DNA of 64,000 nt, from NCBI RefSeq assembly GCF_022376835.1, contig NZ_CP084606.1:3092739-3156738 (forward strand). The letters run 5' to 3'. The position numbers were made by a program, and so were the translations under genes. The notes beneath the pieces were generated by a model. It made no database searches and was not told the origin of the DNA. It worked only from the letters and a program-made list of their open reading frames with translations. This stretch comes from Brucepastera parasyntrophica. GTDB lineage: Bacteria; Spirochaetota; Spirochaetia; Treponematales; Treponemataceae. Below are positions 24,998 through 33,630 of this stretch, one piece after another. Positions within the stretch are counted from its first letter, which is position 1; each line of letters begins with the position of its first letter.

Positions 24998-26614
24998 TTA
25001 TGTTTTTTTTGCCGCCTGTACAAGTTCTTCATAAAAGTCCTGTCCGCTGCCATTTATCAGGACAAAGGCCGGAAGTTCCTTGACCGTTATCAGTCTGACC
25101 GCTTCCATACCGAGATCAGGATAATCTATAAGTTCATTCCCCGTTATATATGAATCCGCAATAAGGGCCGCCGCCCCGCCAATAACGCCGAGATATACTG
25201 CGCCGTATTTTTCGCAAGTCCTTCTCCATGTTTCGCTCCGGTTTCCTTTAGCGAGAGTGATGAGGGCCGCGCCCCGTTCCATTAATTCTTCCGCGTAAGC
25301 GTCCATTCTGCCCGCGGTAGTCGGGCCGAAACTTCCTATAATATGGTGTTCGGGAGTTTCCGCCGGGCCGGCGTATATAATAGGATATTTTGCTGTATAT
25401 CCGGGGAGCGGCTGTCCCTGTTCAAGCAAATTCCTCCAGCGGGCATGGGCCGCGTCCCTTGCCACCAGTATTTTTCCGGACAGAATCACCGGAGTGCCCG
25501 GTTTAATGGCGGAAAGGTTTTTTCTGGTTTTTTGTATGTCGTTTTCAACTTCTATGTGGACCGGACCGGTATTCTGCTGTTGCGAAAAAGCCGCGGCTTC
25601 TGCGAGACCGGGGACGGAAAGCGGGTTCGGCTCGGTCTTTTCAATCCAGGCTCCTGTTTTGTCAATATATCCGCATATATTACGGTGGGCTGAGCAGGAA
25701 ACGCCTATTGATACCGGACAGCTTGCGCCGTGTCTCGGCAGTCTGAGGACCTGGGCTGAAAGGGCCATTGCCTGGCCTCCGAATTGGGCGCCGAATCCTG
25801 TTTTCGCGGCAATTTCAACTACCTTTTTTTCCCAGTCCGGAAAGCGGAGCGGTTCAGTTCCCATAACACGGTAATCATATCCGGGCCTCCGCTCGGAAAA
25901 CCAGCCTGCCGTTGCCAGTTTTAACGCAAGGAGATTCTGTTCCGGGCTGATGCCTCCGATAACGACCGCAATCGTGTAAGGCGGGCAGGCGGAAGTCCCG
26001 AGCCCTGCTATATTCTTTTCAAGAAACCCGGTGAAACTTTTTTCATTCAGAATACCCTTGGTTTCCTGAAAAAGGGCTGTCTTATTGGAAGAACCGCCTC
26101 CTTTTGCGCAGAATAAAAACCGGAATACTGGTCCCGATTCGTTCCTGTTCTGAGATGCGGTAATCAGGATTTGTCCCGGCAGATTGTTCCCCGGATCGTG
26201 TTCTTCAAACAGTGAATCAGGAATTACTGTCGAGTAACGGAGATTTTTTGTTGTATAGGTATTTTCTATGCCTGAAGTTAATGCCTGTATTTCATCTCCG
26301 TCGGTAATGATTCCCTCATCCTTCCAGCCGAAAATCTGGGCTGTTCCGGTATCCTGGCAGAGCGGGAGTATTCCTTCCGAAGCAATAACCGCATTTCTGA
26401 GTAAAAGCGACGCTGTTAACTTATCATTATAGCTGGAAGATTCAGCCGTCACAACGGCGGCAAGATTTTCCAGATGTTCCCGGGTAAACGTAAAAGCCAG
26501 ACGGGAAAAAGCTTCCGACGTCAGCCGAGTCAGCAGTGAACCCGGAATTTCAAGAAATGCACCGTTTAATTTCGGTTTGTCTTGCCTATCCGGTGAAATT
26601 TCATCAAAATCCAT
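24998..26614 (-). CDS. Class I fumarate hydratase, single-chain
   Basis: A 538-residue iron-sulphur fumarase that interconverts fumarate and malate, with both catalytic portions in one chain. The alpha part (residues about 25-330) has the cluster Cys in GILPLCQDTGTAQIF, in SACPPYTIAVVIGG and in SCSAHRNICGYID. The beta part (from about residue 375) has ILVARDAAHARWRNLLEQGQPLPGY, IIGSFGPTTAGRMDAYAEELMERGAALITLAKGN (given here as a family-typical run split over adjacent strands) and YLGVIGGAAAL. The ATG overlaps the end of family A copy 4, whose AAAGGAA acts as ribosome binding site. No other citric acid cycle gene is adjacent. Confidence 0.88.
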   Translation of the reverse strand: MDFDEISPDRQDKPKLNGAFLEIPGSLLTRLTSEAFSRLAFTFTREHLENLAAVVTAESSSYNDKLTASLLLRNAVIASEGILPLCQDTGTAQIFGWKDEGIITDGDEIQALTSGIENTYTTKNLRYSTVIPDSLFEEHDPGNNLPGQILITASQNRNESGPVFRFLFCAKGGGSSNKTALFQETKGILNEKSFTGFLEKNIAGLGTSACPPYTIAVVIGGISPEQNLLALKLATAGWFSERRPGYDYRVMGTEPLRFPDWEKKVVEIAAKTGFGAQFGGQAMALSAQVLRLPRHGASCPVSIGVSCSAHRNICGYIDKTGAWIEKTEPNPLSVPGLAEAAAFSQQQNTGPVHIEVENDIQKTRKNLSAIKPGTPVILSGKILVARDAAHARWRNLLEQGQPLPGYTAKYPIIYAGPAETPEHHIIGSFGPTTAGRMDAYAEELMERGAALITLAKGNRSETWRRTCEKYGAVYLGVIGGAAALIADSYITGNELIDYPDLGMEAVRLITVKELPAFVLINGSGQDFYEELVQAAKKT

Positions 26615-26615
26615 A

Positions 26616-26720
26616 TATATTCCTTTAATTTAGGTTTCTGATGTAAGAAATTGGTTAATTCATTGCATCAGAAATACTTACTATCGGAAATAGGTAAATA
26701 ATTCAGATTATTTAACTATA
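26616..26720 (-). repeat. Family A two-hairpin element, copy 4
   Basis: Complete element between divergent fumarase and lepB. Read on the minus strand it ends AAATTAAAGGAATATA just before the fumarase ATG. Hairpin 1 stem is TTTCTGATGTAA / TTGCATCAGAAA, using a G-T pair in place of A-T. Hairpin 2 is AAATAAT / ATTATTT with TCAG loop and a mismatch near its base (GGTAA against TTAAC). Confidence 0.85.
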
Positions 26721-26813
26721 ACGGGAAGTATAGCCTTCTGTATTCCTTTTTGCTATACTGCTTGTGGAAAAAGTTTTATCAATATAGAAATGCCCGCGGC
26801 ATCCGGAGGCTTT

Positions 26814-28487
26814 ATGACAATAATAATGTATCTGTGTACTGGTTTTTCACTGGTGTTTTCCTTCCTGTCTTTTGTTCCTGCTTTTAATGCGGCGGCATGG
26901 GCTTTCCCTCTCACTCTTATATACTCTCTGGTATGTTTTGCCGCCGCATTCCGGCTCCAGCAAAAACCTGACAGACAGCGTCTCTTCCTTTTCCGGAAAT
27001 TGCTTGAATATCTTCCCTTTGTATTGTTTGCGGGGTTTATAATCAGGCGCGCCACGGAACTTGAATGTCCGTTTATTCTCGATCTTTTTACCGTTATTGT
27101 ATGGCTGATTGTCTGCGTGTTAAGTTTTTTTATTTCGTTCAAACTTTCCGACAAACGGGTAACCCGTATTTACCCCAAAATGCCCGCGCCTCCGGCCGGA
27201 AAAAAGCCGATCCATATTCACCTGCTGGAATGGGTCGATGCGCTGCTTCAGGCCGCCTGTTTTGTACTGATTTTTCAGCAATTTATTCTGCAGCTTTATG
27301 CGATTCCCTCTGAATCAATGGTTCCCGAATTTATGGTGGGAGACCGGGTCGCGGTTATTAAAACGCCCTCAGGCCCGAAATTTCCTTTGTCTGATGTCGG
27401 TATTCCCCGGATGCGTTCCTATGGCCGGGGCGATATTGTTGTATTCAGCAATCCCCATTACAATGACACAAAAGAAGCGAGAGTCCTTTCTTTTACCCAC
27501 CAGCTGGTCTATATGCTCACCTTTACGACCGTTAATATTAACCGGGACGAATTCGGCAGAGTAAAGGCTGATCCTCTTGTAAAACGGATTACGGGTATTC
27601 CCGGTGAAAAACTGATGCTGGTTGACGGTGTCCTGTACAGCAGACGGCAGGGCGGTGAATTTGTACCGGTTTCCGAAGACGCAGTCTGGGCAATGTGGGA
27701 TATAAATTCGCTTCCGCGTTCCGACAGGATGCTTGTCCAGCATCTTCCTATGTCAAAAGAAAATTTTGCGCTCCTTGAATCAGTAGAGTCAAAACGCTCC
27801 GATATCGATCTCGACAGCGCTGCTGCCGAAGCCCGCGGTCTTGTGGAACGCTTTGCCTCGCTGAAAATTTCCCCGGATACCATATACAGTACGCCGGAAC
27901 TCTTTTCCGAACAGCAGCGCGAGCTGGTTTATATGTTCCAGTCAAATGATAGTATAACAAAAACGCTGCTTACAACCAACGGCGGGTATAACTGGTTCCG
28001 GGATTTTATGACCGCCTGGATTAATGTTCCGCCGAGAAAAAATTTATTTGATGAACAGTCATTTCATATTGATTTGCTTTTGAAGTTATGTATGGGTAAG
28101 CTGATTGTACGCAATGCCGAACTGCTTGCCGCAAACAGTACAATTGAACAGTTTGCCACGGACGGAATCCGCAGAAGTCTTTTGGCCGAGGCGGATACTT
28201 ACAGATTTTATATGGCCTGGCATGACCAGCGGAATTTCGGTGAATTTCCTGCCGGTGAAAACGACTATATACCGGAAAACTGTTTTTTTATGATGGGTGA
28301 TAACCGCTTTAATTCCCTTGATATGCGCCACTCCTATACGCCCAGACTGACTCCGATTGATTCTGAAGATCCTTATTCGTTTGTTTATTCTTCCATTCTC
28401 GCTCCCAAGTATGTCCATGCCGATAAAATACTTGGGACCGCTTTTTTCAGGTTCTGGCCGCTTTCAAGAGCCGGAGTCCCCCATTAG
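26814..28487 (+). CDS. lepB: Signal peptidase I, long form
   Basis: Cleaves signal peptides from exported proteins at the outer face of the inner membrane. Three to four membrane segments occupy residues 1-160. Catalytic Ser168 lies in AIPSESMVPEFMVGDRV and Lys257 in PLVKRITGIPGEKL. The C-terminal FFMMGDNRFNSLDMRHS is box E of the family. At 557 residues it is more than twice the usual length; about 190 residues (roughly 285-475) are inserted between IPGEKL and the MGDN box, largely helical. The ATG at 26814 has GGAGG four bases upstream and is preferred over the ATG at 26790. It is followed by a strong terminator. Confidence 0.9.
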   Translation: MTIIMYLCTGFSLVFSFLSFVPAFNAAAWAFPLTLIYSLVCFAAAFRLQQKPDRQRLFLFRKLLEYLPFVLFAGFIIRRATELECPFILDLFTVIVWLIVCVLSFFISFKLSDKRVTRIYPKMPAPPAGKKPIHIHLLEWVDALLQAACFVLIFQQFILQLYAIPSESMVPEFMVGDRVAVIKTPSGPKFPLSDVGIPRMRSYGRGDIVVFSNPHYNDTKEARVLSFTHQLVYMLTFTTVNINRDEFGRVKADPLVKRITGIPGEKLMLVDGVLYSRRQGGEFVPVSEDAVWAMWDINSLPRSDRMLVQHLPMSKENFALLESVESKRSDIDLDSAAAEARGLVERFASLKISPDTIYSTPELFSEQQRELVYMFQSNDSITKTLLTTNGGYNWFRDFMTAWINVPPRKNLFDEQSFHIDLLLKLCMGKLIVRNAELLAANSTIEQFATDGIRRSLLAEADTYRFYMAWHDQRNFGEFPAGENDYIPENCFFMMGDNRFNSLDMRHSYTPRLTPIDSEDPYSFVYSSILAPKYVHADKILGTAFFRFWPLSRAGVPH

Positions 28488-28494
28488 GGAAAAT

Positions 28495-28528
28495 AAAACC
28501 CGTTCAGGCGTAAACTGAACGGGTTTTT
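28495..28528 (+). terminator. Rho-independent terminator after lepB
   Basis: A 13-bp stem AAAACCCGTTCAG / CTGAACGGGTTTT (28495-28507 with 28515-28527) closed by a 7-base loop. The A and T flanks make it usable in both directions, which suits the convergent neighbours. Confidence 0.85.
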
Positions 28529-28571
28529 AATTAATGTGCCAGTTATTATCCCAATTTCAGGGACGATATTC

Positions 28572-30146
28572 CTAATCGATAACCGCTTTTTCTATTTCCT
28601 CAATAACCGGCGCGTAGGGCAGCTCCAGCGCGCTTCCGTCACTGACCGATCTGAGGAGCTTTTCTCCGTCAGGTTCAATCAGGGTCCGTTCCGCCGCTTT
28701 TATGGAAGTAATAATCCAGCGGTCCTTTACATAGGACACCGTTATATCATCGATATAATGATATACACTCAAGCCCGCCGGCATTGGCTCTCCGGAAGCT
28801 ATCATATTCAGTGTTTCATTAATGTCATTGCTTTTGGCCGCCATCGGCACCCATAAATAAAATGAAACGGTATATACGGCTTCAGCTTCGGTCCGGGAAA
28901 CAGGAGCGACCATAAATCCGGTAATACCGAAAACGCTTCTCGTACCCATTTCCTTGTCTGCAAAGAGCTCGGCCGGAGTGATTATTCCGGAATTCCTGTC
29001 AATAGTTTCCCTGATTTTGGCTGTAATAAAAAGCATGTTTATAAATTCGTGATAATTCGTTTTCGCCTTCGGCGCGTATGTCTGAATCAGTTTTCCGTTG
29101 AGCGTGTGGATTCCGTCATAAAAATCCTCCAGGACCTCATCGGGCGTGAGGCCCAGAGTCGTCGGCTGGAATTTCCATTCGGATATAACAATTATTGTAA
29201 CAACCACAATTCCGCACAGCAGGACACAGGCCGTAAAAAACTTTCCTATATTGTAGCGGATAAAAGCTTCCCGCCGTACCCGTGATTCCCTTTTTCTGGC
29301 TTCGGCGGTTCTTCTGTTTTGAAATTCCTGCGTTTCGGGCAGATTTACCTTTGCCGCATCAAAGAGGGCTGAGAAATCAGGGCCGAGATCCAGAAAAGCC
29401 TGTATTGGGGCGCGTCCCCGGAGCATACCGTCTATTGCTTCCGCGGCCTCCGGTTTCAGCGCCCAGACAGCGACTCCGGCCGGTTCGAAAAAGTTTTTTC
29501 TGATGAGTCCGGCCGTATATTCTGCCGGAGCCGCTTCCTTTTCAAGTTTTCGTTTGGGCCGCCTGACCGGGATAAAGGGCCTTTTACCGCACAGCAGATA
29601 ATAGGCGAGTGTCCCTGCCATAAAGCTAAAAGAAATTTCCTCCGGGAGAGCCCTGAAATCGGGATGTATCCAGAATAACCGGTTTTCCATTTCGAATGCA
29701 TTGCCCTGCGCGGCAATGCTTCTTATGCAGATTTCCAGCGGAAGAATAAAAACGCTGCCTTCATCCGCAATGAAGATGCCGGCGGGACCGCAGCCCGCGG
29801 CCTGCCGCGCAATCCCCGGCGCGGACTTTGCGGCAGCACGTATTGTTTTTACGGTCTGATACAGTTTTTCCCAGGCCCGGCCCCGTTCATTTTCCAGTAT
29901 TTCCGGAAGAAGCGGTATGCCCGGGACCTCTTTTCCGTATATATACACGGTTTCACTGCCTTCCGGTCCTGCGCAGAATGTCCCGATGGGCAGCCATTCC
30001 TCGGCTTCCCCTGACGGCCGGAGTATAAACCCCTTTTCATCAAGGGATTTGGGAAGCCGGGATTTTGCGAAAGCCTCCGGACGCAAGCCTGTATTGATAG
30101 CCAGGACAGGCTTGCCCTCATATTCATAGTGAACGGCAATATTCAT
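28572..30146 (-). CDS. Membrane protein with pseudokinase-like N-terminal region
   Basis: A 524-residue protein with one membrane helix (about 302-322) between a large cytoplasmic N-terminal part and a periplasmic C-terminal part. Residues about 120-240 recall the C-lobe of eukaryotic-type Ser/Thr kinases: AGIFIADEGSVFILP, then SFSFMAGTLAYYLLCGKRPF (like the S-L-G-x-x-L-Y-x-L-L-T-G-x-x-P-F helix), then GMLRGRAPIQAFLDLGPDF. The catalytic HRD and metal-binding DFG are not visible, so any kinase fold is inactive; this reading is tentative. The C-terminal 170 residues have a cystatin-like or NTF2-like alpha/beta look. It starts 4 bp after hflC, so it is part of the hflK-hflC unit. Confidence 0.6.
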   Translation of the reverse strand: MNIAVHYEYEGKPVLAINTGLRPEAFAKSRLPKSLDEKGFILRPSGEAEEWLPIGTFCAGPEGSETVYIYGKEVPGIPLLPEILENERGRAWEKLYQTVKTIRAAAKSAPGIARQAAGCGPAGIFIADEGSVFILPLEICIRSIAAQGNAFEMENRLFWIHPDFRALPEEISFSFMAGTLAYYLLCGKRPFIPVRRPKRKLEKEAAPAEYTAGLIRKNFFEPAGVAVWALKPEAAEAIDGMLRGRAPIQAFLDLGPDFSALFDAAKVNLPETQEFQNRRTAEARKRESRVRREAFIRYNIGKFFTACVLLCGIVVVTIIVISEWKFQPTTLGLTPDEVLEDFYDGIHTLNGKLIQTYAPKAKTNYHEFINMLFITAKIRETIDRNSGIITPAELFADKEMGTRSVFGITGFMVAPVSRTEAEAVYTVSFYLWVPMAAKSNDINETLNMIASGEPMPAGLSVYHYIDDITVSYVKDRWIITSIKAAERTLIEPDGEKLLRSVSDGSALELPYAPVIEEIEKAVID

Positions 30147-30150
30147 ACTG

Positions 30151-31134
30151 TCAGCGGCCCGCCGGTGAATACAGATACCTGAAAAAATCCATGTCGGTCG
30201 AAAGAATCTTATCGAATCCCTGCAGGGTTGTTTTATATGTTTCTATGCTCTTCCAGAAACTATAGAATTCCGGATCACGGCTGTAGGATTCCGCGTAAAT
30301 ACGGGATGCCTCCGCGTCCGCTGAACCTTTTATTGATTCAGCCCTGCTGTAAGCCTCGGAAAGGATGGTTTTTTTCTCATTTTCAAGTTTTCCCAGCCAT
30401 TCCGCTTTTTTTCCTTCTCCCGCCGATCTGAATGTCTGGGCAATCTGGTTCCGTTCCTTGATCATTCTGCTGTAAACGCTTCCTGTCAGCTCATCGGAAT
30501 ATTTTATCTGCCTCGGCACTATATCCAGCAATTCAATGCCGAATTCCGGCATTTTTTCCCGGGCAATAGCCGCCATTTCGGCGCTGAGTGCCTTCCTCCC
30601 CCGGGTAATTGTTTCATAGATAACCTTATCGCCCGTTATCTGAATCAGTTGTACATCTTCAGCTTCAGCCCCGAGCGCGAAGTTTTCACTGTGCTGCAGT
30701 TCATTAATAATGTTTGAATTACGGACAACATCATTAAGCCCGGAAGAAGTGATAACCGTTCTTACTGACGAGTCGATAATATCGCCGAGTTTCAGATAGG
30801 CCTCTTCTATGGTAGTCACGGCCTCATAAAACTTGACCGGATCTGAAATCTTCCAGCGGCTTGTGGTTTCTACAATAATGAACTGGTTTTCCTTGGTAGG
30901 GATACGCTGGGAATCACCGTCAAAGGACATAAGTTTTTTGGGGTAGGTGATTACCGTGTCAATAAACGGCGCCTTTAGATGAAGCCCGGCCTCTGCGGTA
31001 GAATTAACAATTTCGCCGAACCGGGTAATAACAACCTGATTCCCTTCCTTCAGCACATAAAACGGATTACCCATGAGGATAACTATCAGAACAATAGCAA
31101 TAATTATTAACGCACGTATTACTTTTCCTTTCAT
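30151..31134 (-). CDS. hflC: HflC, band 7/SPFH protease-modulating protein
   Basis: A 327-residue SPFH-domain protein with a single N-terminal membrane helix (ALIIIAIVLIVILMGNPFYVL). The SPFH core has VITRFGEIVNSTAEAGLHLKAPFIDTV. The C-terminal half is the coiled-coil with ERNQIAQTFRSAGEGKKAEW and KTILSEAYSRAESIKGSADAEA split over it, where EGKKAEW is a typical HflC segment. HflK and HflC form a large cage around the membrane protease FtsH and limit its access to membrane substrates. ATG overlaps the last base of hflK. The pseudokinase-like gene follows. Confidence 0.92.
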   Translation of the reverse strand: MKGKVIRALIIIAIVLIVILMGNPFYVLKEGNQVVITRFGEIVNSTAEAGLHLKAPFIDTVITYPKKLMSFDGDSQRIPTKENQFIIVETTSRWKISDPVKFYEAVTTIEEAYLKLGDIIDSSVRTVITSSGLNDVVRNSNIINELQHSENFALGAEAEDVQLIQITGDKVIYETITRGRKALSAEMAAIAREKMPEFGIELLDIVPRQIKYSDELTGSVYSRMIKERNQIAQTFRSAGEGKKAEWLGKLENEKKTILSEAYSRAESIKGSADAEASRIYAESYSRDPEFYSFWKSIETYKTTLQGFDKILSTDMDFFRYLYSPAGR

Positions 31135-32126
31135 CAGTTGCCTCCCCGTACTGCTGTTCCCGCATTTTCAAGGTTTTTCAGGGGAAGAAAATTGTCAAGT
31201 TTTTTGTCAACAAGAGTTGTTCCCTGTTCCGTTGTAAAGAGGGTCTCGATCGTTTCCAGGTATAACCTTCGCCGGGTAACATCCGGGGCCTTTCGGTATT
31301 CCGCATAAACATCGTTAAAGCGGGCAACATCGCCCTTTGCGCGGTTTACCCGTTCCGAAGCGTATCCCTGGGCAATCTGGATCTGTTTTTCTGCTTCACC
31401 GGACGCTCTCGGGATTTCCGCGTTATACGCTTCCTTGCCTTCATTGATAAGTCTGTTCATGTCCTGGATAGCCTTATTGACGTCCTCAAAAGCCGCCTGA
31501 ACGCCTTCCGGGGGGACAATATTCTGCAGCTGGACATTAATTATTGTCACTCCGATACCGAATTCCTTCAGCTGATCATTCATCAAAAGAGTTCCCTGGT
31601 TTTCTATTGCCGTGCGTTCCGGCCCGATAACATCGAGGATCGCCCTGTCTCCGACAAGGGAATTAATGACAGCCTGCGAAACATCCCTGATAGTTGAAAT
31701 CCTGACGTCTTCCTGAACGTTAAACAGCCAGGCTTTTGGATCGACAATTCTGTATTGGATAATCCATTCGACATCAACAATATTGAGGTCCCCGGTAAGC
31801 ATGGTTGACTCATTTCTCAGATTGTTCTGATAGGAATTATGGACTCCGCCTCTCACCGGACGGAACCCGAACTGTTCGGTCCTTACTGTTTTTGTCGGGA
31901 CATTGTAGCTGTTATCAATTCCGAAAGGAATTTTGAAGTGCAGTCCGGGACCAACCGTCATGCGGTATTTTCCGAATCTGGTGATAACCGCGTCTTCCGT
32001 CTGATCAACAACAAAAAGTCCTGTGGCGGCTATTATAATCGCAAGAACAATCACAATAGCCGTTACAATAACCGGAAGCGAAAGCCATTTCGGGCGTTTC
32101 GGTCCGGATGCATTACTATTTTCCAT
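31134..32126 (-). CDS. hflK: HflK, band 7/SPFH protease-modulating protein
   Basis: A 330-residue SPFH protein with one membrane helix near residues 17-38 (VIVTAIVIVLAIIIAATGLF). Core features are DAVITRFGKYRMTVGPGLHFKIPFGID and VDVEWIIQYRIVDPKAWLFNV, then the coiled coil with GEAEKQIQIAQGYASERVNRA. Lacks the Gly-rich N-terminal extension found in many proteobacterial HflK proteins. First gene of a unit hflK-hflC-pseudokinase-like protein. Its ribosome binding site, AAAGGAG seven bases before ATG, lies at the end of family A copy 5. Confidence 0.92.
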   Translation of the reverse strand: MENSNASGPKRPKWLSLPVIVTAIVIVLAIIIAATGLFVVDQTEDAVITRFGKYRMTVGPGLHFKIPFGIDNSYNVPTKTVRTEQFGFRPVRGGVHNSYQNNLRNESTMLTGDLNIVDVEWIIQYRIVDPKAWLFNVQEDVRISTIRDVSQAVINSLVGDRAILDVIGPERTAIENQGTLLMNDQLKEFGIGVTIINVQLQNIVPPEGVQAAFEDVNKAIQDMNRLINEGKEAYNAEIPRASGEAEKQIQIAQGYASERVNRAKGDVARFNDVYAEYRKAPDVTRRRLYLETIETLFTTEQGTTLVDKKLDNFLPLKNLENAGTAVRGGN

Positions 32127-32129
32127 AAA

Positions 32130-32234
32130 TATACTCCTTTACCTTTAGTTTCTGATACAAAGAAGCTTCTGATTCTTTGTATCAGAAATAGTAACAATCG
32201 GAAATAGTCAGATAATTAAAGCTATTTGACTATA
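32130..32234 (-). repeat. Family A two-hairpin element, copy 5, in the hflK leader
   Basis: Complete element. Hairpin 1 stem is TTTCTGATACAAAGAA / TTCTTTGTATCAGAAA, where GTA/TAC of other copies became ACA/TGT on both arms: two compensating pairs. Hairpin 2 is AGTCAGATA / TATTTGACT with a G-T pair. On the minus strand it ends AAAGGAGTATA, four bases before the hflK ATG region. Confidence 0.88.
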
Positions 32235-32297
32235 CAGGCCTCCGAAGAAATTAATACCTTTACTGTATCTAAATACGGGTATCCGCACAAGATTCAC

Positions 32298-32326
32298 TTG
32301 AACAAAAATGGAAAAAAATATATACT
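32298..32326 (+). promoter_or_regulatory. Sigma70-type promoter giving a leaderless rpoZ mRNA
   Basis: TTGAAC (32298-32303), 17 bases, TATACT (32321-32326). The ATG of rpoZ begins 7 bases after the -10 box, which is where transcription should start. No Shine-Dalgarno is present. Confidence 0.65.
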
Positions 32327-32333
32327 ATATTCT

Positions 32334-32528
32334 ATGATATTCCCACTGGAACAGCTCGTTGAGTTTACGGGCAATGTATATGAAATAACCTGCGCGGCAA
32401 TCAGACGTGCCTATCAGCTTTCCATGGTCCATGACCCTGAAATAGAGGAAAACGACGGAAAAGTTGTGTCTCTTGCAGCAAAACAGGTCTTTACCAAAAC
32501 GGTTGAATACCAGATCGAAAAAGATTAA
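32334..32528 (+). CDS. rpoZ: RNA polymerase omega subunit
   Basis: A 64-residue protein matching the spirochaetal form of the omega subunit: MIFPLEQLVEFTGNVYEIT, then CAAIRRAYQLSMV with the Arg-Ala-x-Gln helix, and KVVSLAAKQVFTKTVEYQI. Omega binds the beta-prime subunit and helps assemble RNA polymerase. The reading frame is open upstream as far as 32226, but homology begins at this ATG and a promoter ends right before it, so the start here is preferred. The second miaA lies 26 bp downstream and is probably cotranscribed. Confidence 0.8.
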   Translation: MIFPLEQLVEFTGNVYEITCAAIRRAYQLSMVHDPEIEENDGKVVSLAAKQVFTKTVEYQIEKD

Positions 32529-32554
32529 TTCCTTCTTTTCCGGAATTTCCAAAT

Positions 32555-33610
32555 ATGTCTCATAGCAGCAGTCTTCCCGTACTGGTTATTTTCGGGCCGA
32601 CAGCGTCCGGAAAAACAGCGCTTGCCGATATTTTTTTCTCCGAAAAACCATCCATCCCAATTCCTGAGGGAATTTCAGCCCTTTTAAATGGCAGGGCTGA
32701 AATAATCAGCGCTGACTCCATGCAGGTATACCGGGGTATGGATATAGGCACGGCAAAACCCGACAGGGATTTCCGCAAAAAGCTGCCCCATCATCTTATC
32801 GATATTTGTGATCCTGATGAACAGTTCTGTGCGGGGGATTTTGTCCGGCTTGCCGACGCGGCCTGCGGGGATATATTTTCCCGGGGAAAAATGCCTGTAG
32901 TCCTCGGCGGAACCGCCTTTTATATTAAAAACTTCCTTTTCGGACTGCCCGAAACGCCCCAGGCCGATGCGGAAGTAAGAAAAAAACTTCAGGAAAGGGC
33001 AGAAAAAGAGGGAATAGCCGTATTGCTAAAAGAACTTGAGGCAATCGATCCTGTATCGGCCCGGCGCATCGGAATCCATGATGAATACCGGATTATCCGT
33101 GCGCTGGAAATATACGCCGCGTCAGGCAAAGCCCAAAGTTCTTTTGATCTTCCCTGCCATTTCAGGACGGGATATCTGTTCCGCGTTATCTCTCTGGACC
33201 GCGCGAGAGAGGAATTGTACCGGCGTATAGATTCCCGGGTGCAGGAAATGGTCCGGTCCGGGCTTGCCGGAGAAGTCAGTTCACTCGTCAGATCGGGATA
33301 CACTGCCGAATCTTCCGGTTTAAGGGCTATCGGCTATCGTGAATTTTTTGCCGTTCCGGGTGCAGCTGAAAAAATGCGCTCAGGACAGGATTTATCTGAT
33401 ACTGATATTATGTCCGTTCAGAATCTCATTCAGCGGAACAGCCGGAAATATGCAAAACGCCAGGAAACTTTTATCCGGCCGATGTCCGGTGTCCGTCATA
33501 TTCCAGCCGATGATATAATGGAAATATATAATACTGTGACCGAATTCTATAATCTCAGCGGGCTTTGCGGAACTCATTTTTTAAAATCCGGAGCTGAAAA
33601 TGTTCCTTAA
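32555..33610 (+). CDS. miaA: tRNA dimethylallyltransferase
   Basis: A 351-residue MiaA, the more canonical of two in this window. The P-loop is VIFGPTASGKTALAD, the substrate element ISADSMQVYRGMDIGTAKPD, and VVLGGTAFYIKNFLFGLPETP carries the prenyl-site Arg/Thr region. IQRNSRKYAKRQETFIRPM is the tRNA contact. It transfers dimethylallyl to A37 of tRNAs, modifying the position next to the anticodon and aiding accurate decoding. It follows rpoZ by 26 bp and has an insertion (about residues 31-50, IPIPEGISALLNGRAE region) relative to typical proteins. Confidence 0.92.
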   Translation: MSHSSSLPVLVIFGPTASGKTALADIFFSEKPSIPIPEGISALLNGRAEIISADSMQVYRGMDIGTAKPDRDFRKKLPHHLIDICDPDEQFCAGDFVRLADAACGDIFSRGKMPVVLGGTAFYIKNFLFGLPETPQADAEVRKKLQERAEKEGIAVLLKELEAIDPVSARRIGIHDEYRIIRALEIYAASGKAQSSFDLPCHFRTGYLFRVISLDRAREELYRRIDSRVQEMVRSGLAGEVSSLVRSGYTAESSGLRAIGYREFFAVPGAAEKMRSGQDLSDTDIMSVQNLIQRNSRKYAKRQETFIRPMSGVRHIPADDIMEIYNTVTEFYNLSGLCGTHFLKSGAENVP

Positions 33611-33630
33611 CATAAAATTTCCCGCAATAC

